A stretch of DNA of 64,000 nt from an uncultured Bacteroidota bacterium (GCA_902786595.1 CADADB010000007.1:68536-132535); one strand, 5' to 3'. Shown: positions 18,674 to 28,270, counted from the stretch's first letter. Translations and numbers: made by a program. The notes: generated from the letters alone by a model not told the origin.

Positions 18674-20617
18674 ATGAGTTATATCGCTTTTGACAAGGAA
18701 AAACTGGTGAACATAGGATTTGCCAAAGAGAGAGAAATTCTGCGATGCAGTAGAACGGGGGCTTTTGCCACCACCACCTTATGCGGGCTTAACACTCGCA
18801 AATATCACGGTCTTTTCATTGTGCCCCAAGACAATATCGATGGCGAGCGCCACTTGCTGGTTTCCGGCATCAACGAGAATATCGTGGTCAACCGCATGGA
18901 TTTCCACTTGGGCATCCACCAATACAAGAACAAGATTATCGACCCTAAAGGGAACAAATACCTGCAGAAATTCTCTGCCGACAGCGTCCCCGTGTATGAC
19001 TACCGCGTCGGAAAGTTCAATTTCCAGAAATCACTGCTTTTCCAACACGATGCCGACCGCCTGATTATCAAATACACCTTCCTTGACGATATCGAGGATG
19101 TCTGCATGCAAATCGAACCCTTGCTGGCATTCCGCAACATCCACCAACTCACACACGCCAACGACAACGTGCATTCTGATTATCAAGAGGTTGAAAACGG
19201 CGTAGGATTCTGCATGTACGACAACTACACGCCGGTATATTTCCAATTCTCGGAACCGGTTCAATACCAGCACCATCCGGACTGGTACTTTAACATTGAA
19301 TATGAAGAGGAGCTGAAACGCGGCTACGAGGGTCATGAGGATCTGTGGCGTCCCGGCACCATCACGGCGAAGGTAGCTGACAAGGAATTGTACCTATGCA
19401 TCGGCACAGAGCCGATTGATGCTGCCGAAATCGCCAAGATTTACGCCAAAGAGGCAAAAAAGCACCCCACACGTTCCACATTCTCCAACTGTCTGCAAAA
19501 TGCGGCGGAACAGTTCATCGTGAAGCGCAACGGCCGCACCGACATTATCGCGGGCTACCCGTGGTTCGGACGCTGGGGCCGCGACACCTTTATTGCCCTG
19601 CCCGGTCTCACCCTGCCCTTGAAAAAGGCAGCCCTTTTTGAGGAAATCGCTGACACGATGATTGCCGACCTTAAGGACGGACTGTTCCCCAACATCGGCA
19701 CGGGCAATGCCGCCGCTTACAACTCCGTGGATGCCCCGCTTTGGTTCATCCGCGCCTTGCAAATCTACTTCGACCATGTCAACAAACCGAGGATACTTTG
19801 GACGAAATACGGGGATACCATCAAGAGCATCCTCCGCGCATACCGTGATGGTACACTGAACCACATCCACATGTTGGACAACGGTCTTATCTATGCTGGC
19901 GGCGAAGGTCTCGCCCTCACTTGGATGGATGCCGTGGTGGACGGCCGTCCTGTGACTCCACGCACGGGCTGCCAAGTGGAAATCAATGCACTGTGGTACA
20001 ACGACATCAAGTTTGCCATCGATCTTGCGCACAGAAGCCGTGACAAAGAGTTCGTCGCAGAGTGGGAACCGGTTGTCGCCAATTTCCCCACCGTCTTCAA
20101 AGAGACGTTCTGGTCAAAGGAAATCGGGTATCTGGCCGACTATGTGAATGGCGACTACAAGAATTTCCAGGTCCGGCCCAACATGCTTATCGCAGCTTCC
20201 CTGCCATTTGCACCCATCAGCGAGAAAATACGGCAGCTGGTGCTTAAATGCGTTACCGAAGAGCTGCTGGTCGATAAGGGTATCCGCAGTTTGTCACCCA
20301 AAGATCCTGAATACAAAGGTCACTACATGGGCACACAAGCCGAGCGCGATGCCGCCTATCACCAAGGCACCGTGTGGCCTTGGCTGCTGTTCCCCTTCAC
20401 CGACTGCATCCTCAAGGTCTATCCCGACAGCGCCCCTGAAGTGCTTAACCGCATCCTCTACCGTTTCGACAGCTGCATGAGTTCATACGGACTTTCCACC
20501 ATTGCCGAAATCACGGACGGCGACCCGCCATATAAACCCAACGGCTGCATTTCACAGGCCTGGAGCGTCGCTGCACTGCTCTATATGAAATGGAAAATTG
20601 AACAAGTTAACAAATAA
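18674..20617 (+). CDS. Glycogen debranching enzyme (amylo-alpha-1,6-glucosidase)
   Basis: 647 residues, no signal peptide, cytoplasmic. The N-terminal GDE_N domain starts with LRCSRTGAFATTTLCGLNTRKYHGL-type sequence (ARRYHGLL-like motif at residues 40-45). The C-terminal (alpha/alpha)6 domain has GYPWFGRWGRDTFIALPGL at about 295-315, and the EITDGDPPYKPNGC...QAWSVA signature near the end, both hallmarks of archaeal/bacterial amylo-alpha-1,6-glucosidases. It removes branches from glycogen. The start MSYIAF is preferred to an upstream in-frame ATG that lies close to the promoter. First gene of a three-gene glycogen operon, 18 bases before the synthase. Confidence 0.93.
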   Translation: MSYIAFDKEKLVNIGFAKEREILRCSRTGAFATTTLCGLNTRKYHGLFIVPQDNIDGERHLLVSGINENIVVNRMDFHLGIHQYKNKIIDPKGNKYLQKFSADSVPVYDYRVGKFNFQKSLLFQHDADRLIIKYTFLDDIEDVCMQIEPLLAFRNIHQLTHANDNVHSDYQEVENGVGFCMYDNYTPVYFQFSEPVQYQHHPDWYFNIEYEEELKRGYEGHEDLWRPGTITAKVADKELYLCIGTEPIDAAEIAKIYAKEAKKHPTRSTFSNCLQNAAEQFIVKRNGRTDIIAGYPWFGRWGRDTFIALPGLTLPLKKAALFEEIADTMIADLKDGLFPNIGTGNAAAYNSVDAPLWFIRALQIYFDHVNKPRILWTKYGDTIKSILRAYRDGTLNHIHMLDNGLIYAGGEGLALTWMDAVVDGRPVTPRTGCQVEINALWYNDIKFAIDLAHRSRDKEFVAEWEPVVANFPTVFKETFWSKEIGYLADYVNGDYKNFQVRPNMLIAASLPFAPISEKIRQLVLKCVTEELLVDKGIRSLSPKDPEYKGHYMGTQAERDAAYHQGTVWPWLLFPFTDCILKVYPDSAPEVLNRILYRFDSCMSSYGLSTIAEITDGDPPYKPNGCISQAWSVAALLYMKWKIEQVNK

Positions 20618-20635
20618 GATGACATCCTATAGACT

Positions 20636-21919
20636 ATGGCTATAAAAGTTTTAATGTTCGGATGGGAGTTTCCGCCACACATCTCAGGCGGTCTGGGCAC
20701 GGCTTGTTACGGGCTCACCAAAGGGCTTGCGCTCAACGGTGTGCACGTGACTTTTGTGATGCCCAAGGCCTCCGGCGACGAGGACACTTCATACGTTAAA
20801 ATCGTGAACGGCAGTGATGTGGAGGTCGATCCGCGCACTTCCGATTATTTCCTTCACTCCAAAGAGACCTCCTACATCCAAGTCAACAGCAGACTTGTTC
20901 CGTATGTGGGAATGGATGACTACTACAATGTCATCAGCCAGATTGAGAGCGGTGTCTTTCAATCTACCGGGGAGAAACGCAAATACGTTTTCTCCGGGAA
21001 ATACGGCCCCAATTTGATGCAGGAGGTGAACCAATACGCCAGCATCGCGGCGGAGATTGCCAAGAACGAGGATTTCGACTTGATTCACGCTCATGACTGG
21101 CTGACCTACCGTGCCGGCATCGCCGCCAAACGCGCATCGGGAAAACCTTTGGTAGTGCACATTCACGCCACCGAATTTGACCGCAGCGGCGAAAACTATA
21201 ACGATATAGTCTATGGCATGGAAAAAGAAGGGATGTCGGCCGCAGATGCGGTATGTGCCGTCAGCGACCTCACCCGCAACATTGTCATCAACAAATACGG
21301 TATTCCTGCCGAAAAGGTTTTCACGCTGCACAATGCCGTGGAGCCCAACGACAAAGTGGTGGAGCGTAAAAAGTTCGTCAAAGAGAAAATCGTGACGTTC
21401 TTAGGGCGCGTCACCTTCCAGAAAGGTCCCGACTATTTCGTGGAAACAGCCAAGCGGGTGCTGGAGAAGGACCCCAACGTGCGTTTCGTGCTTGCCGGCG
21501 ACGGCGACATGATGCCGCACATCATCGAGCGCGTGGCCGAGTTGGGCATCTCCGACCGCTTCCACTTCACCGGTTTCCTGCGCGGTGACGACATCAACAA
21601 GATGTTCGGCATGAGCGACGTGTATGTGATGCCTTCCATCTCCGAACCTTTTGGCATCTCCCCATTGGAGGCCATGCGTGCGAAAGTACCCGTGGTCATC
21701 TCGAAACAGTCTGGCGTTTCAGAAGTGCTCACCCATGCCATCAAGGTTGATTTCTGGGACATCGACGCCACCGCCGACGCCATATACGGCCTGCTCCACT
21801 ACCCTGCCCTGTCGAAACTCTTCGCCGAAGAGGGCGCCGCTGAGGTTGATCGCCTCAAATGGGAGCACGTAGCCAAGAAATTAGTCAAAATTTACGAAAA
21901 AACTTTGCATTATGAATAA
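20636..21919 (+). CDS. Glycogen synthase-like glycosyltransferase (GT4/GT5 type)
   Basis: 427 residues. The N-terminal Rossmann domain begins MFGWEFPPHISGGLGTACYGL, where the SGGLG loop is the ADP/UDP-glucose-binding motif of starch and glycogen synthases. The C-terminal domain has VTFLGRVTFQKGPDYF and the E-x7-E motif (EPFGISPLEA, near residue 340). This short eukaryote-like/GT4-type synthase is the form found in Bacteroidota glycogen operons. It elongates alpha-1,4-glucan from a sugar nucleotide (donor not determined here). It overlaps the GH57 gene by 8 bases, so translation is probably coupled. Confidence 0.9.
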   Translation: MAIKVLMFGWEFPPHISGGLGTACYGLTKGLALNGVHVTFVMPKASGDEDTSYVKIVNGSDVEVDPRTSDYFLHSKETSYIQVNSRLVPYVGMDDYYNVISQIESGVFQSTGEKRKYVFSGKYGPNLMQEVNQYASIAAEIAKNEDFDLIHAHDWLTYRAGIAAKRASGKPLVVHIHATEFDRSGENYNDIVYGMEKEGMSAADAVCAVSDLTRNIVINKYGIPAEKVFTLHNAVEPNDKVVERKKFVKEKIVTFLGRVTFQKGPDYFVETAKRVLEKDPNVRFVLAGDGDMMPHIIERVAELGISDRFHFTGFLRGDDINKMFGMSDVYVMPSISEPFGISPLEAMRAKVPVVISKQSGVSEVLTHAIKVDFWDIDATADAIYGLLHYPALSKLFAEEGAAEVDRLKWEHVAKKLVKIYEKTLHYE

Positions 21920-23099
21920 AATATGTTTCCACTTTCAGATTAGTCAGCCGTATCGTCTGCGCACGTACCGCTTTTTTGACATCAACCAAGACCACCACTA
22001 CTTCGACGACTATCAGAACCAATATCTGACCAAACGTCTGGCAGAACGTTGCTACCTGCCAGCCAACCGGATGCTGATGGAGCTCATCCAACAGCATCCT
22101 GACAAGTTCCGTTGCAGTTTCAGCATCTCGGGCAGCTCCATCATGCTGTTCAAGAACTACTGCCCGGAAGTCATTGAAAGTTTCAAAGAGCTGATAGCCA
22201 CCGGTTGCGTGGAAATCACCGGCAGCACATATACGCACAGCATCGCTTCGCTGTACAATGAAAGTGCCTTTATGGAACAAGTCCACCTTCAGGAACAGCT
22301 GCTGATGGACACGTTCGGCGTGAAACCGGTTTCTTTCTGCAACACCGAAATCATCTACTCCGATGAAATTGGCGAATGGTTGGGGAATGCCGGGTACCGT
22401 GTCATCCTCACGGAAGGAGCACGTCACATCCTCGGTTGGAAGAGCCCCACATACCTTTATTGCAACCCCTACCAGACGGATGTCCGTCTGTTGCTGCGCT
22501 CCTATCAGCTATGCGATGACATCACCTTGCGTTTCTGCGACCAAGGATGGGACCAATACCCGCTGAACGCCGAGAAATACATGCGTTTCCTCGACAATGT
22601 CAATACTGAAAGCGACACCCCGCTCATCAACTTGTTCTGGGACTACGAAACCATTGGCGAACACTATACTGGCGACACCGGCATCTTCGAATTCTTCAAA
22701 TCACTGGTCAACACGCTGAGTCGTCACGACAATTACACGTTCATCTCGCCAAAAGATGTGATAAACATGGACTTAAATCCTGCCACAATGCATGCCCCGT
22801 GGCCGATTTCTTGTTCCGGTGAAGAAAAAGACACCAACGAATGGCTTGGCAACGAACTGCAACAGGAGGCCTTCAACCAGCTCTTCAAATTGGAGCCCCT
22901 GTATCAGAAATCCGACAATCTGGAGGCGAAACTGAGCTGGCTGCGACTCCAAGCCGCTGACCACTTCAATTTCATGAGTTCCAAGTGGTTCGGACACAGA
23001 TTCGTGAAACGTAATTTTGAAGTCTATTCGTCACCCTACCAGGCGTTCATCAACTACATGAACGTGTTGAATGACGTGAAACTGCAACTGGAAGGATAA
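21912..23099 (+). CDS. GH57 family alpha-glucan enzyme
   Basis: 395 residues, cytoplasmic. GH57 motifs in order: HFQISQP at residue 7 (the HxHQP-type region), Glu146 in FCNTEIIY as predicted nucleophile, and Asp244 in FWDYETIGEHY as predicted acid/base. Length fits GH57 alpha-amylase or 4-alpha-glucanotransferase. Branching-enzyme activity is less likely because branching GH57 proteins are usually longer. Last gene of the glycogen operon, overlapping the synthase by 8 bases. It probably trims or rearranges glucan chains together with the debranching enzyme. Confidence 0.88.
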   Translation: MNKICFHFQISQPYRLRTYRFFDINQDHHYFDDYQNQYLTKRLAERCYLPANRMLMELIQQHPDKFRCSFSISGSSIMLFKNYCPEVIESFKELIATGCVEITGSTYTHSIASLYNESAFMEQVHLQEQLLMDTFGVKPVSFCNTEIIYSDEIGEWLGNAGYRVILTEGARHILGWKSPTYLYCNPYQTDVRLLLRSYQLCDDITLRFCDQGWDQYPLNAEKYMRFLDNVNTESDTPLINLFWDYETIGEHYTGDTGIFEFFKSLVNTLSRHDNYTFISPKDVINMDLNPATMHAPWPISCSGEEKDTNEWLGNELQQEAFNQLFKLEPLYQKSDNLEAKLSWLRLQAADHFNFMSSKWFGHRFVKRNFEVYSSPYQAFINYMNVLNDVKLQLEG

Positions 23100-23100
23100 A

Positions 23101-23177
23101 GACTTGAGACTCGAGACTTAAGACTTAAGACTTGAGACTTGAGACTTATGACTTGAGACTTATGACTTTAGACTATT
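23101..23177 (+). repeat. Heptanucleotide array GACTTRA, 11 units
   Basis: Eleven contiguous seven-base units starting two bases after the GH57 stop: GACTTGA, GACTCGA, GACTTAA, GACTTAA, GACTTGA, GACTTGA, GACTTAT, GACTTGA, GACTTAT, GACTTTA, GACTATT. The longest array in the window. Confidence 0.9.
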
Positions 23178-23194
23178 ACGAAGATTATTTCAAC

Positions 23195-23253
23195 AAGGGC
23201 TGAATGCCCTAGTATGTTAACCCAGGGTGAGCGTCAGCTAGCCCTGGGCTTTT
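23195..23253 (+). repeat. Two-hairpin interspersed element, copy 2 (possible terminator)
   Basis: Hairpin AGGGC-TGAAT-GCCCT (23196-23210), linker ending ATGTTAA, then hairpin CCCAGGG/CCCTGGG (23221-23248) around a 14-base loop with an inner AGC/GCT stem, followed by CTTTT. It matches copy 1 near 13.4 kb in order, linker and loop, with base pairs changed on both sides of the stems. It may terminate the glycogen operon. Confidence 0.75.
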
Positions 23254-23265
23254 AATCACAAAACA

Positions 23266-23856
23266 ATGCTATTAACCGAATTACAACAATACAAAATCTA
23301 CCTCGCTTCAAAGTCGCCGAGACGACGTGAGCTGTTGGCAGGCATGGGGGTGGAGTTCGAGGTGTTGAAAACCGATGTGGAGGAGACTTACGACCCGTCA
23401 TGGTCTCCTGAAAAGATTGTAATGCACCTTTCCCAACTCAAGTTATCGCCCATCAACATGGCGCAATACGAGCCGAAGACACTCTTCATCGCGTGCGACA
23501 CGATTGTGGTGGTGGACGGGGAGATTATCGGCAAACCGAAGGACAAGGCGGATGCAATGCGGATGTTGAACATACTGTCGGGTCACACGCATACGGTCTA
23601 TAGCGGTCTTACCGTGGCCACTCCTCAAAAACAGCTTACGGATTACCGAAGCACCGAAGTGGTTTTCGACCCACTGCCAGAGGACATGATACAATATTAT
23701 ATAGACACATACAAACCTTTTGACAAAGCCGGTTCCTATGGTGTGCAAGAGTGGATCGGCTACGTAGGCATCCGAGAGGTGCGCGGTTCCTACTACAATG
23801 TGATGGGACTACCCACTCGACTTTTGTGGCAGATGTTATCTGAGATTTGTGGTTAG
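23266..23856 (+). CDS. maf: Maf-type nucleotide pyrophosphatase
   Basis: 196 residues. Maf signatures: the N-terminal ASKSPRRRELL phosphate-binding motif, EKIVMHLSQLK, the catalytic ACDTIVVVDGEIIGKP segment (Asp near residue 74), GHTHTVYSGLTV and the C-terminal GSYGVQEW...VRGSYYNVMGLP. Family enzymes hydrolyse dTTP/UTP or modified nucleotides. The SYGVQEW motif, with the overall pattern, fits the dTTP/UTP class (YhdE-like). Convergent with tamL, seven bases apart. The gene begins 13 bases after a two-hairpin repeat. Confidence 0.93.
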   Translation: MLLTELQQYKIYLASKSPRRRELLAGMGVEFEVLKTDVEETYDPSWSPEKIVMHLSQLKLSPINMAQYEPKTLFIACDTIVVVDGEIIGKPKDKADAMRMLNILSGHTHTVYSGLTVATPQKQLTDYRSTEVVFDPLPEDMIQYYIDTYKPFDKAGSYGVQEWIGYVGIREVRGSYYNVMGLPTRLLWQMLSEICG

Positions 23857-23863
23857 TCAACCA

Positions 23864-26260
23864 TTAGAATGCATATCCGATAGCGACTTTCAGACCGTTG
23901 AGCGGACGATAAGGGTGAGGGGAATCCAACCAAAGGAGATTGATGACCTTCCCCTGTTCATCACTGCGTGTAGGGTCATAGATAGGTAGCGCCCAATCCA
24001 CACGGATGACGAAAAAGTTGAAATCCAACCGTAACCCTACGCCGACATCCACGGCCAACTCCTTATAGAAGCGTTTGAAAGAGAAATCCGCCCCCGGCAT
24101 ATCGTCATATTTCCTGGCCAGCCAGATATTTCCCACATCGGCAAAAATGCCATACTTGAAAGACCGGTAGATAGTTCCCCTGTATTCGACATTGAATTCC
24201 AATTTGATATCACCCGTGTACAAGGTGTCGGAACTGCGTACATAACTGCCGGGGCCCAATCCCCGATAACTCCAGCCACGCATACTATTGCTCGTTCCCA
24301 TGTAAAACCCTTTCTCGTATGGAATATAGGAATCCTTGTTTATCGGAATGATAAATCCTAAATCAGCCCGCATGGCCAAAGCATTGTTATTGTTAATCTG
24401 ATAGGTATAATTCCATAAGACATCCAATTTCTCGAAAGTCGAATAATTGTATCCCAGACTGTCCAATTTATTCATACCCATTGTCCAACGCTTGTCCGGA
24501 GAGAACAATGCATTCAATCCCATCAGGAAAAGACCTGACGACTCAAAATTCACCCACAAGTGCATATTATGCCTTTTGTCATCCATAAATTTGGGGATGG
24601 AATAATTAAATGTGTACTTAAAGGATAACAAAAAGAATTTACCGAACTTATTCTGATAAGAATCGGGGTAATCATCATAATTTAACAACCGAGTGAAGCG
24701 TTTGTCGCTATTATTGATGGTGACAACATCTATTGGACTGACACTATGTGAGAGGTAATAGGATGGATTCCATTTGTAAGTAATACCGGTCGCATACATC
24801 AGGCGACGGTACAATCCCGAATAATTCACACCCACATTAAGGGAAGTGCTTTTTGAAATAGAATTCTGACCGACATGTTGTCTGAACAAGAACAACCGGT
24901 TCGGGAAATCCAAAGTGGCCGAGAAACCAAATTCAGGATAGGAATACGATTTATTCTTGTGGAAAAGGTTGTTCAAAGAATAGTAGAAATAGCCGCCGGA
25001 TAAATTGACGGTCAAGTGTTCCGCCCCTTTGAACAAATTACGGTTAGTGTAGGTGAACGAAATGTTGGATTTGTCGTTTCGCAATTCCAGCTGTCCCCCA
25101 AAACTATGCGGTTTCTTACGGGAAAGACGATAGAACACATCCAAATAACCCTTCTTATTGACTGTGTCCAGCATAGACTCATCTTCTCGGAAGAGAATAT
25201 TGATATAATCAAAAATATCCAAACTGTTCAGCACGCGACTGCTATGGCTTCGCGCCTCCTGGGAATACGTCTGCCCCGTTCGGCTGTATATGGCGTTAGA
25301 CAAAATATGATAGGAAAAAAGCTTTTCGTATGGCCCGCCATTAAAGGAAGTTTCAACAAAATGCATGCCGCAAGTATCGTATTTCGTCTGTCTTTGGTAA
25401 TAAACGGTATCAAAGGCCAAACCTGTAGTGCCGACCGGCTGCACATCGGGATTCAGATATACATCCTTGAAATAATATTTGTAAAGATAACGGGAAGCGT
25501 TCTCGTTTTGCGGAATAGCCATCACAATACTTAAGGTCACCGATTTGGGATCGTTCCCGAGACTATCCACTGGATCATAAGTCACTTCGCCACGGATAAT
25601 CGATTTTTCCACATAATAATAGCCCTCATCGCGTATAAGGTTGATAATCCGGGTGAATTCCTGGTTAATCAGAGACTCATTATATTGCATCCCGTCTGAG
25701 AGCAATGTTTTGTCCTGGTTCAGCACCACAACGCGCTTATAATCGTAGATAGGTATGTCATAGTCAATATGGCTGATCATGTACGGCTGCCCTGCCGTCA
25801 CAAAATAATCCACCTTTGACTTTTTCTTTTTCTTTCCAATAAACTTGACGTTGTAATCCACCGTTGCATCGAAATAGCCAAGTTGTTTCATCACAATTTT
25901 CAGCTGGTCAAGAGAGTTATCAATCTCCACGCTATCCAGCAGGACAGGCTCCTCCCCTATTTTTTCTCTCAAGACACGACGGAATTTGCTGTCCTTTGTT
26001 TCACCTTGTTTATTGTATGTCGGTTGCCCCCAGTCATAGAACACAGTCTTGATACGGAACAAGTCCATGAACTTCTTGTTGGTGACAGGGCGCACGTATG
26101 TTTTCAGGTTGTCAAAATCCGGACTTTTGGCATCTTTCACCACCACATTGTTTTTCACGAGCATGCATTTGCCCTCTGGGAGATGCTTCACAGAGCTGCA
26201 TGAGGCGAAAATCAGCGCACAGGCAACCAAAAGGATAAAAGAACGGATTTTAGGACACAT
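23864..26260 (-). CDS. tamL: TamL-like lipoprotein outer-membrane BamA/TamA family protein
   Basis: 798 residues from MCPKIRSFI. The signal sequence ends in a lipobox (LIFASC), so the protein is a lipoprotein, as in the TamL branch of Bacteroidota rather than classical TamA. The N-terminal 350 residues contain POTRA-like repeats (DQLKIVMKQLGYFDATVDYNV, INLIRDEGYYYVE). The C-terminal half is a 16-strand-type barrel with GTSNSMRGWSYRGLGPGSY (the conserved RGF/RGW loop of the Omp85 superfamily) and a terminal Phe (GYAF). Predicted role: outer-membrane protein or lipid transfer with TamB; no tamB is adjacent. The chosen start overlaps mreD by 11 bases. A GTG/ATG ten codons upstream would overlap more. 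Confidence 0.88.
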   Translation of the reverse strand: MCPKIRSFILLVACALIFASCSSVKHLPEGKCMLVKNNVVVKDAKSPDFDNLKTYVRPVTNKKFMDLFRIKTVFYDWGQPTYNKQGETKDSKFRRVLREKIGEEPVLLDSVEIDNSLDQLKIVMKQLGYFDATVDYNVKFIGKKKKKSKVDYFVTAGQPYMISHIDYDIPIYDYKRVVVLNQDKTLLSDGMQYNESLINQEFTRIINLIRDEGYYYVEKSIIRGEVTYDPVDSLGNDPKSVTLSIVMAIPQNENASRYLYKYYFKDVYLNPDVQPVGTTGLAFDTVYYQRQTKYDTCGMHFVETSFNGGPYEKLFSYHILSNAIYSRTGQTYSQEARSHSSRVLNSLDIFDYINILFREDESMLDTVNKKGYLDVFYRLSRKKPHSFGGQLELRNDKSNISFTYTNRNLFKGAEHLTVNLSGGYFYYSLNNLFHKNKSYSYPEFGFSATLDFPNRLFLFRQHVGQNSISKSTSLNVGVNYSGLYRRLMYATGITYKWNPSYYLSHSVSPIDVVTINNSDKRFTRLLNYDDYPDSYQNKFGKFFLLSFKYTFNYSIPKFMDDKRHNMHLWVNFESSGLFLMGLNALFSPDKRWTMGMNKLDSLGYNYSTFEKLDVLWNYTYQINNNNALAMRADLGFIIPINKDSYIPYEKGFYMGTSNSMRGWSYRGLGPGSYVRSSDTLYTGDIKLEFNVEYRGTIYRSFKYGIFADVGNIWLARKYDDMPGADFSFKRFYKELAVDVGVGLRLDFNFFVIRVDWALPIYDPTRSDEQGKVINLLWLDSPHPYRPLNGLKVAIGYAF

Positions 26261-26774
26261 TCTTATCTTTGTTATAGAAGATGTACTCAACGCAAAGGAT
26301 CACGAACACTGTGAGTGCGGTATTGCCGATCATGACAAGCATGGTGTGCCCGAAATTCTTGAAGGTCATGGTACCCAGCAATACGGAAACCACCTGATAG
26401 ATGGAGGTCAATATCAGTGTATAGAGGAAAATCCAGCGGAAATCCTTCACTCCGGGCAGAGGTCGCTCAACATTTTCAAACCGGTTGAAATTGGTGCCAT
26501 TGAGAAAACGGATGATAAACGGGCGGAGAAACATCATCAACGTGCAGGAGAAGGTGGCGACGCCCAGAGTGTGGGCAAAAGCGTCAACGACAAACCCCGT
26601 GGCAAAACCGATGAGATATTGCAGTGCAAGTGGCAATTCCAACGGAAGGAGAAACAAGGCAAGAAGAAAGAGCGCCGGTGTCATATAACCGAACAAACAG
26701 ACATGTTGGCATATCACAATCTGGACAATCAACAAAACCAGAAACCGCAAAATATTGGAAATAATGTTATTCAT
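26250..26774 (-). CDS. mreD: Rod-shape-determining membrane protein MreD
   Basis: 174 residues with about five membrane helices (LRFLVLLIVQIVICQHV, LFLLALFLLPLE, FATGFVVDAF, and two C-terminal). Assigned to MreD by the helix pattern, the GFVVDAFAHTLG motif and immediate downstream position to mreC (8-base overlap). MreD is part of the elongasome that organises lateral cell-wall synthesis. Its 3' end overlaps tamL. Confidence 0.88.
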   Translation of the reverse strand: MNNIISNILRFLVLLIVQIVICQHVCLFGYMTPALFLLALFLLPLELPLALQYLIGFATGFVVDAFAHTLGVATFSCTLMMFLRPFIIRFLNGTNFNRFENVERPLPGVKDFRWIFLYTLILTSIYQVVSVLLGTMTFKNFGHTMLVMIGNTALTVFVILCVEYIFYNKDKNVS

Positions 26775-27615
26775 CTTTAAAATGCGCTTTTAAGGTGTCG
26801 ATTTCGGGTTTAAACAAATTTTCAACCAGATATACAGTATAGACATCCGCATAATGGGTGGCCAGATTCACTTTGATGGTCAAGAAACTGGCATTATTGC
26901 CAACCTGAACGCTCTTCACTGTACCTATGAACAATCCTTTAGGGAAGATATTGGAGAACCCGTTGGTGAACACAGAGTCACCGATGTTGATTTCAGAATG
27001 TTGTGGGATGGCCTCCAGATACGCCACACGCGGGTCCGTGCCCTCCCAAATCACCGTTCCGTTTTGGTTCGCAGGGGTGACCACGGCACTGATTCGGGAT
27101 TCAGGGTGCAGAATTGGGCGCACGGTGGAAAAATTCGGAGAGACATCCGTGATGACTCCCGCCACGCCTTCGGGCGACAAAACCGCCATGTCGCGGACAA
27201 TGCCGTCTCGGGAACCCTTGTCCACAATCATATAGTTGAACGCGCGATCAACGGTTTTGAAGATGACATGTGCGAAAGTGTAGTCATAAAGTCGAACCTG
27301 TTTGTGATTGGTGGAATCAGGTTGGCTCATGGCGGTCATGACCGTATCTACCTTTTCGATGAACATGTTTTCACGCTCGCGCATCAACTGGATATTTTGT
27401 TCCACGAGTGCTTCGTTCTCAGGTCCTAACCGAAAACGATGCACCATACCCGCACCGCTCTTCTGAATCGGTCCCACAATGCTCTGCACTGCCCGTGAAA
27501 GACGGTATTCGTTGAAAGACAACGATTTGCCTAGCATCACGATACTCAGAATCAGAAGAACGGCGAGTACGATGATATGAAATGCCTTCTTGAAAAATTC
27601 TATGAGATTATTCAT
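26767..27615 (-). CDS. mreC: Rod-shape-determining protein MreC
   Basis: 282 residues: a single N-terminal membrane anchor (KKAFHIIVLAVLLILSIVML), a short coiled coil around residues 60-90 (ENEALVEQNIQLMRERENMF), then the double beta-barrel domain with YNYMIVDKGSRDGIVRDMAV, GVAGVITDVSPNFSTVRPI, and IGDSVFTNGFSNIFPKGLFIG, which are standard MreC motifs. It links the cytoplasmic MreB filaments to periplasmic penicillin-binding proteins. mreD overlaps downstream. Upstream, only 15 bases away, is iorB rather than mreB. Confidence 0.93.
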   Translation of the reverse strand: MNNLIEFFKKAFHIIVLAVLLILSIVMLGKSLSFNEYRLSRAVQSIVGPIQKSGAGMVHRFRLGPENEALVEQNIQLMRERENMFIEKVDTVMTAMSQPDSTNHKQVRLYDYTFAHVIFKTVDRAFNYMIVDKGSRDGIVRDMAVLSPEGVAGVITDVSPNFSTVRPILHPESRISAVVTPANQNGTVIWEGTDPRVAYLEAIPQHSEINIGDSVFTNGFSNIFPKGLFIGTVKSVQVGNNASFLTIKVNLATHYADVYTVYLVENLFKPEIDTLKAHFKDE

Positions 27616-27630
27616 CAGGCAGGAAGCAGA

Positions 27631-28209
27631 CTATTTCTTTTCGGCGAGTTCACGACCGGCCTTCATGCAGGCGAGGTTCACGTTCACGATATCCTCACCC
27701 TTGCGGGCGAAGTTCTCGCGCACGGCATTCTCGATCTCCTCATAAGGCAGTTGCAGATACGGGGAAGCCGCCCCGAGGATTACCATGTTGGAGGAACGGG
27801 CGGAACCCAGATCCTTGGCAATCTGGTCGGCGTTGATGGCCACGCAGTTCTGCACTTTGGCCAACTCGGCCTTCAAAGCGTCGAAATCGGGATAGTTCGG
27901 GATGTTCACGAAGGGTTGGTCGTTGGTGATCAACCAGCCGTCCTTCTTCAGCCACGGCAGATAACGCAACGACTCCATCGGCTCCACAGAGATGATCATG
28001 TCGGCCTTGCCCAGCGGGATGAGGTCGGAAGCGATGGGTTGGTCGGAAAGACGGAAATGGGACTGCACATCGCCGCCGCGCTGGCTCATGCCGTGCACCT
28101 CGGCCTGTTTCATGTACATTCCTCTTTTGATAGCGGCAGCGCCCACAATCGTGGCGATGGACAGGATACCCTGGCCGCCTACACCTGCTAAAATTATATC
28201 GATTTTCAT
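27631..28209 (-). CDS. iorB: Indolepyruvate oxidoreductase subunit beta
   Basis: 192 residues of the pyruvate-ferredoxin-oxidoreductase gamma-type fold. The start ILAGVGGQGILSIATIVGAAA is the conserved nucleotide-like loop, followed by EVHGMSQRGGDVQSHFRLS and NMVILGAASPYLQLPYEEIE. With IorA it oxidises aryl pyruvates (indolepyruvate, phenylpyruvate) to acyl-CoA, or works in reverse, with ferredoxin. Cytoplasmic. Downstream of iorA, and 15 bases upstream of mreC, so mreC could be transcribed with it. Confidence 0.92.
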   Translation of the reverse strand: MKIDIILAGVGGQGILSIATIVGAAAIKRGMYMKQAEVHGMSQRGGDVQSHFRLSDQPIASDLIPLGKADMIISVEPMESLRYLPWLKKDGWLITNDQPFVNIPNYPDFDALKAELAKVQNCVAINADQIAKDLGSARSSNMVILGAASPYLQLPYEEIENAVRENFARKGEDIVNVNLACMKAGRELAEKK

Positions 28210-28270
28210 ATTTCTTAATTGTTTTGGAACGAGTTATACGTTCTTGTTTGTTATTTTATTTTGCTTTTAG

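Noticed and set aside
23864..26260. Possible classical BamA instead of a TamL-like protein
   Set aside because: The lipobox, short POTRA region and neighbours fit the TamL type. BamA in Bacteroidota has a standard signal peptide and more POTRA repeats.
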